DNA of 64,000 bases from Thauera carbonicopians (GTDB lineage Bacteria > Pseudomonadota > Gammaproteobacteria > Burkholderiales > Rhodocyclaceae). Shown here in pieces: positions 52,404 to 63,308 of this stretch. The DNA lies in NCBI RefSeq assembly GCF_025699485.1, contig NZ_JANUXN010000003.1:372001-436000 (forward strand). Direction: 5' to 3'. Under the pieces are notes generated by a model that had not been told where the DNA came from, ran no database searches, and was given only the letters and a program-made list of their open reading frames with translations. A program made the position numbers and the translations under genes. Positions within the stretch are counted from its first letter, which is position 1; each line of letters opens with the position of its first letter.

Positions 52404-53279
52404 ATGATAAAGAGACACCCTCGCGGTAAGACGCTCGCCATCGTCTGTGCCTTTGCCGCCCTGCCGGCCGTCGCCCAGGCGGCGACCTGGAGCGACACCT
52501 TCATCGGCTATCGCTACGGTACCGACTTCCGCGAGCCCAACAACACCGAGAAGGTGCGCAAGCATGTGCTGCAGCTCACCCATGCCAGCGGCTATTCGAT
52601 CGGGCAGCATTTCGTGAACCTCGACGTCTTCCAGTCCGACGACAAGGATCCGACGACGCGCAACGGCAGCAACGGCGCCACCGAGTTCTACCTGACCTAC
52701 CGTCACCAGTTCCATCTGAGCAAGATCTTCGACCGCAGCCTCGCCTTCGGTCCGGTCAAGGAAGTCGCGCTGACCGCCGGTTTCGACCTCAACACCAAGA
52801 ACACCACCTTCGCGCCGCGCAAGCGTCTGCTGGTCATCGGCCCGACGCTGAAGTTCGACGTGCCGGGCTTCCTCGACGTCAGCCTGCTGTACGGCAAGGA
52901 ATGGAACCACTGCGGCCTCGGCTCGCCCGCCTGCCCGAAGAGCGACATCGCTTTCGACCCGCAATGGATCCTGAGCGCGGCCTGGGGCATCCCCTTCAAC
53001 GCCGGTCCGGTGCCGCTGAAGTTCCAGGGCTTTATCAACGTCAACAGCGAAAAGGGCAAGGACTACGCCGGCGTCGAGACCAAGACCGAAACCCTGATGC
53101 GCACTTCGCTGATGGTCGACGTCGGCCAGATGGCCTGGGGCAAGAAGAACACTTTCCTGATGGGCGTGGGCTACGAATACTGGCGCAACAAATTCGGCAA
53201 CCATGCCTTCGCCAATGGCGATCAGAAGCCGGGCATCAAGACCACGGCGCCGATGTTCCAGATGGAACTGCACTTCTGA
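52404..53279 (+). CDS. Tsx-like outer-membrane channel protein
   Basis: A 291-residue outer-membrane beta-barrel: signal peptide (LAIVCAFAALPAVAQAA) then WSDTFIGYRYGTDFREP, alternating amphipathic strands and a C-terminal Phe (MFQMELHF). The LAFGPVKEVALTAGFDLNTKN block resembles the nucleoside-channel Tsx superfamily. GGAG lies seven bases before the ATG. A porin (FmdC) is part of the Methylophilus amide-uptake cluster; this gene may serve the same purpose, though it is separated from the operon by the kinase, regulator and dksA genes. Confidence 0.8.
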   Translation: MIKRHPRGKTLAIVCAFAALPAVAQAATWSDTFIGYRYGTDFREPNNTEKVRKHVLQLTHASGYSIGQHFVNLDVFQSDDKDPTTRNGSNGATEFYLTYRHQFHLSKIFDRSLAFGPVKEVALTAGFDLNTKNTTFAPRKRLLVIGPTLKFDVPGFLDVSLLYGKEWNHCGLGSPACPKSDIAFDPQWILSAAWGIPFNAGPVPLKFQGFINVNSEKGKDYAGVETKTETLMRTSLMVDVGQMAWGKKNTFLMGVGYEYWRNKFGNHAFANGDQKPGIKTTAPMFQMELHF

Positions 53280-53304
53280 GAGGTTCGCAGGAGCATTTGA
53301 TCGG

Positions 53305-53330
53305 AAACGGGGCGCTCGCCCCGTTTTGTT
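53305..53330 (+). terminator. intrinsic terminator after the porin gene
   Basis: Ten-base arms AAACGGGGCG and CGCCCCGTTT with a CT loop, followed by TGTTT. A strong hairpin ending the porin transcript. Confidence 0.75.
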
Positions 53331-53342
53331 TGCCTTGATTGC

Positions 53343-53360
53343 CTATCAACTAGTAGGTAG
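53343..53360. promoter_or_regulatory. TetR operator candidate
   Basis: Imperfect palindrome CTATCAACTAGTAGGTAG centred on ACTAGT, 34 bases before the TetR start; likely autoregulatory. Confidence 0.5.
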
Positions 53361-53393
53361 TATCGCGCCGACCAATCCGATACGACGCATCCG

Positions 53394-53996
53394 ATGAGCG
53401 CTCCCGGCACCCGCGAATCCCTGCTGAAGACGGCCGAGTCGCTGCTGCGATCCAAGGGCTATGCGGCCTTCAGCTATGCCGACCTTGCACAGGCGATCGG
53501 CATCCGCAAGGCGAGCATCCACTACCACTTTCCCACCAAGGAGGATCTGGGTGTGGCGGTGGTGGAGGCCTATGTCGAAGGCGTCGTGCAGACCTTCGCC
53601 GGCATCGAGGCCGAATTCGCTGCGGTTGCGGATCGCCTGGAGGCTTTTGCCGGTGTGTTCAAGGTTGGCAAGCAGGAGGGCCAGTTGCCGCTGTGCGGCG
53701 CGCTGGCGGCAGAGATGGCCGTGCTGCCGGAGCGGCTGCAGCTGCTGACCCGGCATTTCTTCCAGTTCCAGATCGACTGGTTGACGAAGGTGCTGGACGA
53801 GGGCGTGAAGCGCAGCGAGATCCCTTCGGGCATCGACACCAGGACCCGTGCGCACCAGCTTCTCAGCCAGATGGAAGGGGCGAGCTTCGTCGACTGGGTG
53901 CTGCAAGGCGATGGTCGTTTCGATACCGGCATCCTGTTGCGCATCGCGGGTGTGGATGAATCCGCGCGGCCTCATGAGCGGCCGCCGCCGGGCTGA
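53394..53996 (+). CDS. TetR family transcriptional regulator
   Basis: A 200-residue TetR regulator: helix-turn-helix YAAFSYADLAQAIGIRKASIHYHFPTKEDLGVAVVEAY and a C-terminal domain of the TetR_C group often found beside transporters and oxidoreductases (LPLCGALAAEMAVLPERLQ). It precedes the DMT carrier on the same strand, 118 bases away, and may control it. Confidence 0.86.
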   Translation: MSAPGTRESLLKTAESLLRSKGYAAFSYADLAQAIGIRKASIHYHFPTKEDLGVAVVEAYVEGVVQTFAGIEAEFAAVADRLEAFAGVFKVGKQEGQLPLCGALAAEMAVLPERLQLLTRHFFQFQIDWLTKVLDEGVKRSEIPSGIDTRTRAHQLLSQMEGASFVDWVLQGDGRFDTGILLRIAGVDESARPHERPPPG

Positions 53997-54114
53997 GCGC
54001 CGTATCCCGAACTTCGCCGGATGATTGGCACCGCGGCCGCAGGACGAGGCCAGCGGGCGAGGTCGCAGACATGAGGCAGCCTCCAAGGCCGCCCGCTTTG
54101 AGGAGACATCATCG

Positions 54115-55020
54115 ATGAATGGCAACGAGACCGCGGCATCGCAGGATGCCGCCGGGGCGGAAAGGCATGGCTCGCTCATCGTCCTGCTGACGGTCGCCAC
54201 CATGCTGGCCTTTGCGGCCAATTCGCTGCTCACCCGGCTGGCCTTGCAGACGACATCCATCGACCCGACATCCTTCATCGTCGTCCGCCTCGCCTCGGGT
54301 GCGGCGATGCTGGCGCTGATCGTGATGCTCCAGCGCCTCAGGCTGCCGTCACTGCAGAAATCATGGCCGTCCGCCGTGCTGCTGTTCATCTATGCGGTGG
54401 CTTTTTCCTTCGCCTATCGCGGCATCGACACCGGCGCGGGGGCGCTGCTGCTGTTCGCCAGCGCGCAACTGACGATGATCGCCTACGGCTATGCCCGCGG
54501 CGAGCGTGCCAGCCTGCCGGGCGTGCTGCTGGCACTCGCCGGTCTGGTGGCTTTCCTGGCGCCGGGCGCGTCGGCGCCGGCGCTGCTGCCCGCCGGGCTG
54601 ATGACGATCGCCGGCATCGCCTGGGGCGGCTTCTCGCTGCTCGGGCGCTTCAGCCAGGACACGCCGGTGGGCAACACCGCCAGCAGCTTCATCTGGGCCC
54701 TGCCGCTGGCGCTCGGCCTGATGTTCCTGCAGCGCGACGCCATCCGGCTGGACGGCGTCGGCGTGGCCTACGCGCTGCTGTCCGGCGCCGTGATGTCGGG
54801 GCTGGGCTATGCGGTGTGGTACTGGGTCCGGGTGCGGATGACCGCGATCGCCGCCGGTTCGGTGCAACTGAGCGTGCCGGTGCTCAGTGCCCTGCTCGGC
54901 ATGATGATGCTCGGCGAGCACCTTGGCGCGGAGCGCTGGCTGGCGGGCGCGGCGGTGCTGGCCGGCGTGGCGATCACCACCTTGTCGGCGGCCAGGCGTG
55001 CCCGACAACGCAAGGGCTGA
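54115..55020 (+). CDS. EamA/DMT family transporter
   Basis: A 301-residue inner-membrane protein with about ten helices in two EamA repeats (TVATMLAFAANSLLTRLAL; AGLMTIAGIAWGGFSLLGRF). GAGGAG lies ~10 bases before the ATG at 54115. Substrate unknown. The methyltransferase gene begins inside its 3' end (23-base overlap). Confidence 0.84.
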   Translation: MNGNETAASQDAAGAERHGSLIVLLTVATMLAFAANSLLTRLALQTTSIDPTSFIVVRLASGAAMLALIVMLQRLRLPSLQKSWPSAVLLFIYAVAFSFAYRGIDTGAGALLLFASAQLTMIAYGYARGERASLPGVLLALAGLVAFLAPGASAPALLPAGLMTIAGIAWGGFSLLGRFSQDTPVGNTASSFIWALPLALGLMFLQRDAIRLDGVGVAYALLSGAVMSGLGYAVWYWVRVRMTAIAAGSVQLSVPVLSALLGMMMLGEHLGAERWLAGAAVLAGVAITTLSAARRARQRKG

Positions 55021-55693
55021 AGCCGTCCCGCCGGCATCCGCCGCGGTCTGCCCGGTGTGCCGGGGCGCCGACGTGCGCCCCTTCATGTGCGTCGAAGGGC
55101 GGGACTATCTGCGCTGCGGACGCTGCGAGGCGACTTTCCTGCTGCCCGCGCAGCACCCTGCGGCGGCAGCCGAGCGGGCGGAGTACGAGCTGCATTGCAA
55201 CGATGCCGCCGATCCAGCCTATCGCCGTTTTCTCGGCCGCTTGGCCGCGCCGCTGCTGGCACGATTGGCGCCGGCGAGCACGGGACTGGACTACGGCTGC
55301 GGCCCCGGCCCGGCATTGGCCGGCATGCTGCGCGCAGCCGGGCATGCGGTGGCGCTGTACGACCCCTTCTTCGTGCCGGATGCCACCGCGCTGGCGCGAA
55401 GCTACGACTTCATCACCTGCACCGAGGTCGCGGAGCATTTCCATGATCCGGCAGCCGAATTCGCCCGCCTCGACGGCCTGCTGCGGCCCGGCGGCTGGCT
55501 GGCGGTGATGACCTGTTTCCAGACCGACGATGCCCGCTTCGCCGGCTGGCATTACCGCCGCGACCCGACGCACGTGGTGTTCTACCGCGAGGCGACCTTC
55601 CGCTGGCTGGCGGATCGTTTCGGCTGGTTGTGCGAAGTGCCGTGCAAGGACGTGGCGCTGATGAAGAAAGCGCAGGGCGGCGACACGCCCTAA
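54998..55693 (+). CDS. class I SAM-dependent methyltransferase with N-terminal zinc motif
   Basis: A 231-residue protein from a GTG start within the DMT gene's end. An N-terminal CPVCRGAD with a CGRCEATF zinc ribbon is followed by a Rossmann methyltransferase domain: motif I LDYGCGPGPALAGML, the acidic VALYDPFF and CTEVAEHFHDPAAEFARLDGLLRPGG. It resembles small-molecule C/O-methyltransferases; the target is unknown. Translational coupling to the DMT carrier suggests they act together, for example in modifying and exporting a compound. Confidence 0.82.
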   Translation: MPDNARAEAVPPASAAVCPVCRGADVRPFMCVEGRDYLRCGRCEATFLLPAQHPAAAAERAEYELHCNDAADPAYRRFLGRLAAPLLARLAPASTGLDYGCGPGPALAGMLRAAGHAVALYDPFFVPDATALARSYDFITCTEVAEHFHDPAAEFARLDGLLRPGGWLAVMTCFQTDDARFAGWHYRRDPTHVVFYREATFRWLADRFGWLCEVPCKDVALMKKAQGGDTP

Positions 55694-55793
55694 GGCAGGG
55701 CGCCGGCCGCTGCGGCTTCGGCCTGCGGGATTGGGACACGGCAGCAGGTTCGATGCACTCGGCGGCCTTGTCCCTAGACGCCGATCGAGTTCA

Positions 55794-55810
55794 TGCACCG
55801 AGATGGTGCA
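55794..55810. promoter_or_regulatory. NtrC binding site upstream of ureD
   Basis: Perfect dyad TGCACC-GAGAT-GGTGCA, matching the NtrC consensus TGCACC-N5-GGTGCA in both arms, about 110-125 bases upstream of the -24/-12 element. It lies in the 251-base space before the urease operon. Confidence 0.8.
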
Positions 55811-55917
55811 AGTCTTCGATCGCGGACTGTCCGACTGCCTGCCATCGACCGTTCCGGTGCCGGAGTGGCGCTGAAATTTCCTTGATCGACAAGCAGATAC
55901 GGCCTTCCTGCCAGTGC

Positions 55918-55933
55918 TGGAACGCCGTTTGCT
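55918..55933 (+). promoter_or_regulatory. sigma-54 promoter of the urease operon
   Basis: TGGAACGCCGTTTGCT fits TGGCACG-N4-TTGCW with one mismatch (C to A). The -12 GC is 12-13 bases before the ureD ATG, so transcription would begin at or next to the start codon. Confidence 0.75.
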
Positions 55934-55944
55934 TATCGTCCGGG

Positions 55945-56814
55945 ATGAACGCCGTAAGCACGCCCGAAACCCATGCCCTGGCCGAGCAGCTCGCCGGCCG
56001 CGGCTGGCGGGCCGAATTGCGCCTTGGCTATGAGCGGCGCGGCGGGCGGACGGTGCTGGCGCGCCGCGAACATGTCGGACCGCTGGTGGTGCAGCGGCCG
56101 CTGTATCCCGAAGGAGAGGCGGTATGCCACACCATTCTGGTGCATCCGCCGGCGGGGATTGCGGGCGGCGACCGCCTGAGCGTCGATCTCGACGTCGGGC
56201 CGGGCGCGCATGCGCTGGTGACCACCCCGGGCGCGGGCAAGTGGTACCGCAGTGCGGGGCAGACGGGCTCGCTGGCGCAGCGCATCGAAGTCGCTGCCGG
56301 CGGCGTCTGCGAATGGTTGCCGCAGGAGAGCATCGTCTTCGATGGCGCGCTGGGCGAGCTGTCTACCGACGTGCGCCTGCATGGCGACGCCTGCTTCGTC
56401 GGCAGCGAGATGCTGTGCTTCGGGCGCACCGCGTCCGGCGAGCGCTTCAACCATGGCGAACTGGCGATGCGCACCCGGATCGAGCGCGACGGCCGTCCGC
56501 TGTGGCTCGAACGCGGTGTGCTGGCGGGCGGCAGCGCCTTGCTCGGCGTGGCGGTCGGCATGCAGGGGCAGCCGGTCGGCGGCAGCTTCGTCGTCGCTTC
56601 GCCGCACTGTGATGGTGCATTGCTCGAATGCTGGCGCGGCATCGAAACCGAGGCGGGTCAGGGCGCGGTGACGCTGCTGCCCGGCCTGCTGCTGGCGCGC
56701 TGGCTGGGGCCGGTCTGCGAGCCGGGGCGGGCGTGGTTCGCGCGCCTGTGGGCTGCGGCGCGGCCGGTGGTGGCGGGGCGGGAAGCGCAGACCCCGCGCA
56801 TCTGGAATACCTGA
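55945..56814 (+). CDS. ureD: urease accessory protein UreD
   Basis: A 289-residue scaffold of the UreDFG nickel-loading complex: family blocks WRAELRLGYERRGGRTVLARR, PLVVQRPLYPEGEAVCHTILVHPPAGIAGGDRL and FNHGELAMRTRI. The ATG has almost no ribosome site and sits at the predicted sigma-54 transcript start. An internal TTG at 56017 would remove 24 residues but also conserved sequence, so the ATG is kept. Confidence 0.94.
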   Translation: MNAVSTPETHALAEQLAGRGWRAELRLGYERRGGRTVLARREHVGPLVVQRPLYPEGEAVCHTILVHPPAGIAGGDRLSVDLDVGPGAHALVTTPGAGKWYRSAGQTGSLAQRIEVAAGGVCEWLPQESIVFDGALGELSTDVRLHGDACFVGSEMLCFGRTASGERFNHGELAMRTRIERDGRPLWLERGVLAGGSALLGVAVGMQGQPVGGSFVVASPHCDGALLECWRGIETEAGQGAVTLLPGLLLARWLGPVCEPGRAWFARLWAAARPVVAGREAQTPRIWNT

Positions 56815-56856
56815 TCAATTGTGTTGCAGGCGGCGCCGGGCGCCGCGGAGAGGACG

Positions 56857-57159
56857 ATGGAACTGACGCCACGCGAGAAGGACAAGCTGCTGATCTTCAC
56901 CGCCGGCCTGCTGGCCGAGCGGCGGCGCGCACGGGGCCTGAAGCTGAACTACCCGGAGGCCGTGGCCTTGATCACCTGCGCGATCCTGGAAGGTGCGCGC
57001 GACGGCCGCACGGTGGCCGAACTGATGAGCCACGGCGCGACGCTGCTGAGACGCGAGGACGTGATGGAAGGGGTGCCGGAGATGATCCCGGACATCCAGG
57101 TCGAGGCGACGTTTCCGGACGGTACCAAGCTGGTGACCGTGCATGCACCGATTGTCTGA
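56857..57159 (+). CDS. ureA: urease gamma subunit
   Basis: A 100-residue gamma subunit: [23 protein letters not shown] through [20 protein letters not shown]. The ATG at 56857 has GGAGAGG upstream; a longer frame from 56821 is unneeded. Part of the (alpha-beta-gamma)3 urease. Confidence 0.97.
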   Translation: MELTPREKDKLLIFTAGLLAERRRARGLKLNYPEAVALITCAILEGARDGRTVAELMSHGATLLRREDVMEGVPEMIPDIQVEATFPDGTKLVTVHAPIV

Positions 57160-57259
57160 CCCCCTTTGGATGGCCTCACCGTCCGCTCCTGCCAATACGC
57201 CTCCACCCGCATGCCGGACATACGTTTGACCATGCTTCAAGGATTCAAGGAGAAATAGC

Positions 57260-57643
57260 ATGATCCCCGGAGAATTCTTCGTCGCCGACGGCGACATCGA
57301 ACTCAATGCCGGTCGCGCCACGCTGAGTCTGGCGGTGAGCAATACCGGCGACCGCCCGATCCAGGTCGGCTCGCACTACCACTTCGCCGAGACCAATGCT
57401 GCGCTGGCCTTCGATCGCGCGGCGGCGCGCGGCTTCCGGCTGAACATCGCGGCGGGCACGGCGGTGCGCTTCGAGCCGGGGCAGTCGCGCACCGTCGAGC
57501 TGGTGGCGCTGGCCGGCGAGCGCGAAGTGTATGGCTTCAACGGCCAGGTCATGGGAGCACTGGGCGAGCCCCCGCGCTCATTGCATTCGCTGCCATCCAT
57601 GGGGGCGCAGGCTTCCCGCGGGGCGGCCCGGCAGGAGGCCTGA
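57260..57643 (+). CDS. ureB: urease beta subunit
   Basis: A 127-residue beta subunit: [64 protein letters not shown] lies upstream. The C-terminal ~25 residues after GALG are an extra low-complexity tail compared with the usual ~101-106 residues. Confidence 0.96.
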   Translation: MIPGEFFVADGDIELNAGRATLSLAVSNTGDRPIQVGSHYHFAETNAALAFDRAAARGFRLNIAAGTAVRFEPGQSRTVELVALAGEREVYGFNGQVMGALGEPPRSLHSLPSMGAQASRGAARQEA

Positions 57644-57644
57644 G

Positions 57645-59351
<1,707 letters not shown>

Positions 59352-59359
59352 ATCCAGCC

Positions 59360-59932
59360 ATGACGACTATCCTGACTCCAGACACCGGCGCGCCGGCCAC
59401 CGGAATGCCGGCCAACGATACCCGGGCCGAAACCGCCGCGGTGCTGCTGATCGAATCGCTTTACGAGGGCAGCGAAGCGGCGGCCGAGGTGCTCGAACTC
59501 GACTTCAACTACCGCACCAAGAGCCGGCTGCGCGCGAAGCTGGTGTCGGGCGCCGAGGCCGGGCTGTTCCTGCCGCGCGGCACCATCCTGCGCGGCGGGC
59601 AGAAGCTGCGGGCCAGGGACGGCCGCATCGTCGAAGTCCGCGCCGCGGCCGAAGAGCTGATCGAAGCGCGCTGTGCCTCGGCGGTCGAACTCGCCCGTGC
59701 GGCCTACCACCTGGGCAACCGCCACGTCGCGGTGCAGGTCGGCAGCGACGCCGGCGGCGACTGGCTGCGCATCCAGGACGACCATGTGCTCGAAGGCATG
59801 CTCGCCGGCCTGGGCGCGCAGTTGGTGAAGCTGAATGCGCCGTTCGAGCCCGAGGCCGGCGCCTATGCCCACGGCCATCAGCACCCCGGCGACGGCAGCG
59901 GCGCACGCATCCATATGATGGCGGGGCGTTGA
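59360..59932 (+). CDS. ureE: urease nickel chaperone UreE
   Basis: A 190-residue metallochaperone: N-terminal peptide-binding domain ([33 protein letters not shown]) and C-terminal metal domain with [12 protein letters not shown] and a moderately His-rich tail ([18 protein letters not shown]). Follows ureC by eight bases. Delivers Ni to the UreG/UreF/UreD complex. Confidence 0.94.
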   Translation: MTTILTPDTGAPATGMPANDTRAETAAVLLIESLYEGSEAAAEVLELDFNYRTKSRLRAKLVSGAEAGLFLPRGTILRGGQKLRARDGRIVEVRAAAEELIEARCASAVELARAAYHLGNRHVAVQVGSDAGGDWLRIQDDHVLEGMLAGLGAQLVKLNAPFEPEAGAYAHGHQHPGDGSGARIHMMAGR

Positions 59933-59940
59933 GCGTGGAC

Positions 59941-60650
59941 ATGTCCGCCGGTCCGCCGGCACTGAACGGCGGCCTGCTGCCGCTGCTGCGCCTGCTGCAA
60001 TTGAGCAGTCCGGCGCTGCCGGTGGGTGCCTACACCTATTCGCAAGGCCTGGAATGGGCGGTGGAAAGCGGTGTCGTGGGCAAGGAGGCGGATGCCGCGG
60101 CATGGATCGGCGACCTGCTCGAATGGAGCCTGGCGCGTTTCGAGGCCCCGCTGCTGGCCTGCCAGATCGGTGCCTGGGCGCGGGGCGACGATGCCGAGGT
60201 CGCGCGCCTCAACGACGATTTCCTCGCCAGCCGCGAGAGCGCCGAACTGCGCGCCGAAACCGTGCAGATGGGCTGGTCGCTGGTGCGCCTGCTGGCCGAG
60301 CTCGATGCCTTCGCCACGCTGCCCGGCTGGCGCGAACGCCTGCTCGCCATCGACACGCCGGCCTTCCCGACCGCCTGGTCGGCGGCCGCCGCGGCCTGGC
60401 AGGTGCCGGCCGCGCAGGCGCTGGCCGCCTACCTGTGGGCCTGGGCCGAGAACCAGGTGATGGCGGCGGTGAAATGCGTGCCGCTGGGCCAGAGCGCCGG
60501 CCAGCGCCTGCTCGCCGCGCTGGGCGAGCGCATCGTGCCGCTGGTGGAGGTGGCGCTGTGCCTGCCCGAGGCGCGCTGGAGCAACTACACCCCCGGCCTG
60601 GCGATCGCCAGCAGTCGGCATGAAACCCAATACACGAGGCTTTTCAGATC

Positions 60651-60654
<4 letters not shown>
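59941..60654 (+). CDS. ureF: urease accessory protein UreF
   Basis: A 237-residue all-helical protein: [49 protein letters not shown] and [26 protein letters not shown]. It acts as the GTPase gate for UreG. A GTG six bases upstream is an alternative start. Overlaps ureG by four bases. Confidence 0.95.
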
Positions 60655-61283
<629 letters not shown>

Positions 61284-61407
61284 GCTGGCGGTTCCCGGCG
61301 GCTGGCTGCGGGCGACCGGCTGCGGGCTGCCGCCCGGCCGCGAAGGGAGGTTCCGGCCTGGGAGGCCCTTGCGCAGTGGCGGCTTCCGGAAGTGGCGATC
61401 CTGTCGG

Positions 61408-61965
61408 TCAGGTCTTCGCGGAGGAACCCGGCACGTTTTGCCCGGCATCCTCGACCCCTGGCGTGTCCCGCACAAACCATTCGGTGAGCGGCCGCAGTTC
61501 GCCGAGCGCGCCGAGAGCGCGGTCGACAGCGTCGTGGTTGCCCCACACCACGTCGGCCAGTTCGCCGCCGGCGGCGCGTTGTTCGATGTCGCCGCAATAC
61601 AGGCCGAGTTCGCGCTGCACGTAGAAGCCGTAGGTCCGGCAGGCGACCGGGCGCTGGGCGTAGACCGGACAGGCGCCTTCGATTTCGTCCAGCATCGGAC
61701 ACACGATGGGGCGCGACGGCGCGGCGGCAAGCCGGGCGAGCTTGTCGCCGATCCCGGCCAGGCGCGACGGTGGCAGGGTGGCGAGGCCTTGTTTCAGCAA
61801 GGCCCACTCGGCCGCGCTCAGCCGCGGGACATCGGCCAGCTGCCGGCAACAGGTGGCGCAGCCGCGCGCGCACTGCCAGTCGGGGTGGGATTGACGGATG
61901 GCCGCGACACGCGCGTCGATGTCGGCGTGGAGGCGGCGGAGCGGGGCGGGCGTGGCGTCGGGCAT
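61408..61965 (-). CDS. YkgJ family cysteine cluster protein
   Basis: A ~185-residue protein with clustered cysteines typical of YkgJ: CARGCATCC near the N-terminus, CPMLDEIEGACPVYAQRPVACRTYGFY and YCGD, which may bind a metal or Fe-S cluster. The start at 61965 (MPDATPAPLRR) is the best family fit. Function unknown. Convergent with ureG. Confidence 0.82.
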   Translation of the reverse strand: MPDATPAPLRRLHADIDARVAAIRQSHPDWQCARGCATCCRQLADVPRLSAAEWALLKQGLATLPPSRLAGIGDKLARLAAAPSRPIVCPMLDEIEGACPVYAQRPVACRTYGFYVQRELGLYCGDIEQRAAGGELADVVWGNHDAVDRALGALGELRPLTEWFVRDTPGVEDAGQNVPGSSAKT

Positions 61966-62255
61966 CTTCAGCGTGTTCAGGGTTGTCGTGCCGCACAGGC
62001 CGCGGCGCAGGGCTCGCGGCCTGTGCAGGAAGTCGTCGATCGGACGAGCCCGGGAGAATACGCCCAACGCGGCCGGCGGCGACCATCCTGCCGGGCCGAT
62101 CCGGCAGTGGCCGCCGGCGTCGGGCGCCTTGGCGGACAACTTTGCTCACCAACGGAAGGTGCGCGTGCATGGAACGCGCTGCCCCTGCCGGAGATAATTC
62201 CATCGTTTCGATCGTCTGCGGCCCATAACCGAGCCCACACCACAGGACACCGTTC

Positions 62256-62786
62256 ATGCCCTCTCGTCGCCCCGCTGCATCCGCCGCATTCTTGCTGGCC
62301 CTGGCCGGCCTTTCGCTCCCTGCCCACGCGGTCGACGACATCCGCCCCGGCCTGTGGGAGTTCCGCTCCACCCACCTGAGCCTGGGCGGTTTGCCCGACA
62401 TGTCGTCGCAGATGGCCCAACTGCAGCAGCAGCTCAAGCTCCTGCCCGCCGAAACCCGCCGCATGCTCGAACAGGAGATGGCGCAGCGCGGCGTGAGCCT
62501 TGGCCAGGACGGTTCCGCCCGCACTTGTATCACGCCCGAGCAGGCGCGCCAGGACACGATCTATTCGGGCAAGGTGGAAGGCAACTGCACGCTGAGCGAT
62601 GTCGCGAAGGCCGGCAATGCGGTCACCGGCACGCTGAAGTGTACCGGGCCGGACGCGACCGGCCGGTTCAGGGCCCAGGTCGATAGCCCCGAGCGCTTCA
62701 CCACGCGGGTGACGATGCGCTCCACGCAAGGCGATCTCGATGTCGAAACCGCGGCGCGCTGGCTCGCTGCGAGTTGTGATAGTTGA
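62256..62786 (+). CDS. DUF3617 family exported protein
   Basis: A 176-residue protein with signal peptide (AAFLLALAGLSLPAHA), the DIRPGLWEFRSTHLSLGG start typical of DUF3617 and a C-terminal Cys-containing barrel-like half (CTLSDVAKAGNAVTGTLKC). A Gln/Leu-rich coil lies in the middle (MAQLQQQLKLLPAETRRML). Periplasmic, unknown function. Confidence 0.8.
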   Translation: MPSRRPAASAAFLLALAGLSLPAHAVDDIRPGLWEFRSTHLSLGGLPDMSSQMAQLQQQLKLLPAETRRMLEQEMAQRGVSLGQDGSARTCITPEQARQDTIYSGKVEGNCTLSDVAKAGNAVTGTLKCTGPDATGRFRAQVDSPERFTTRVTMRSTQGDLDVETAARWLAASCDS

Positions 62787-62937
62787 CTGCGGCGGCAACT
62801 GACCTCCGCAATCCGGCGGGGCAGGCGAGCGCGGCGCTCCAGTGGGCGCCCGGCACCCGATCGCCTGGCTGTGCACCGGCTCACGAACCGGCTTCCTTGG
62901 CTATACTGGAACCGACCCCAGTGCGGAGGATGCCATC

Positions 62938-63294
62938 ATGTTCTGCCCCCAGTGCGGTAAGGAGAACGAGGCGGGCGCACGATTCTGCGGCCATTGCGGC
63001 GCGGCCGTCGGCGAACCCGCACCCGAGCCCCCGCCGGCGCCGGGACGCCCTGTCGCGCCTGGCGAGCCTGTGCGTATCGTCGATCTCAGCCGCGCCGGCC
63101 CCGCTGTCTCGCCGGGGCTCAAATGGGGGGTGATCGCCGCCAGCGTGGTGTTCCCGATCGTCGGCATGGGCATGGGGCTGTATTACTGGATGCGTGCCGA
63201 GTCGCCGGAGAAGCTGGCGCTCGGCAAGACCTGGTTCTTCGTCGGCCTCGGCATCACTGTTTTCTACCTTTTGCTCGGTACCGAGCAGTATTGA
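62938..63294 (+). CDS. small zinc-ribbon membrane protein
   Basis: A 118-residue protein: N-terminal zinc ribbon (MFCPQCGKENEAGARFCGHCG), a Pro-rich linker, then two hydrophobic helices (LKWGVIAASVVFPIVGMGMGLYYW; WFFVGLGITVFYLLLG). Followed 15 bases later by the TIR-domain gene, so they may be co-transcribed. Confidence 0.75.
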   Translation: MFCPQCGKENEAGARFCGHCGAAVGEPAPEPPPAPGRPVAPGEPVRIVDLSRAGPAVSPGLKWGVIAASVVFPIVGMGMGLYYWMRAESPEKLALGKTWFFVGLGITVFYLLLGTEQY

Positions 63295-63308
63295 GGGAGC
63301 CCGGACTC

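Noticed and set aside
57220-57245. Partial match to ATACGTC-N4-GACGTAT between ureA and ureB
   Set aside because: Only fragments (ATACG, TTTGAC) match and the dyad symmetry is lost; probably chance.
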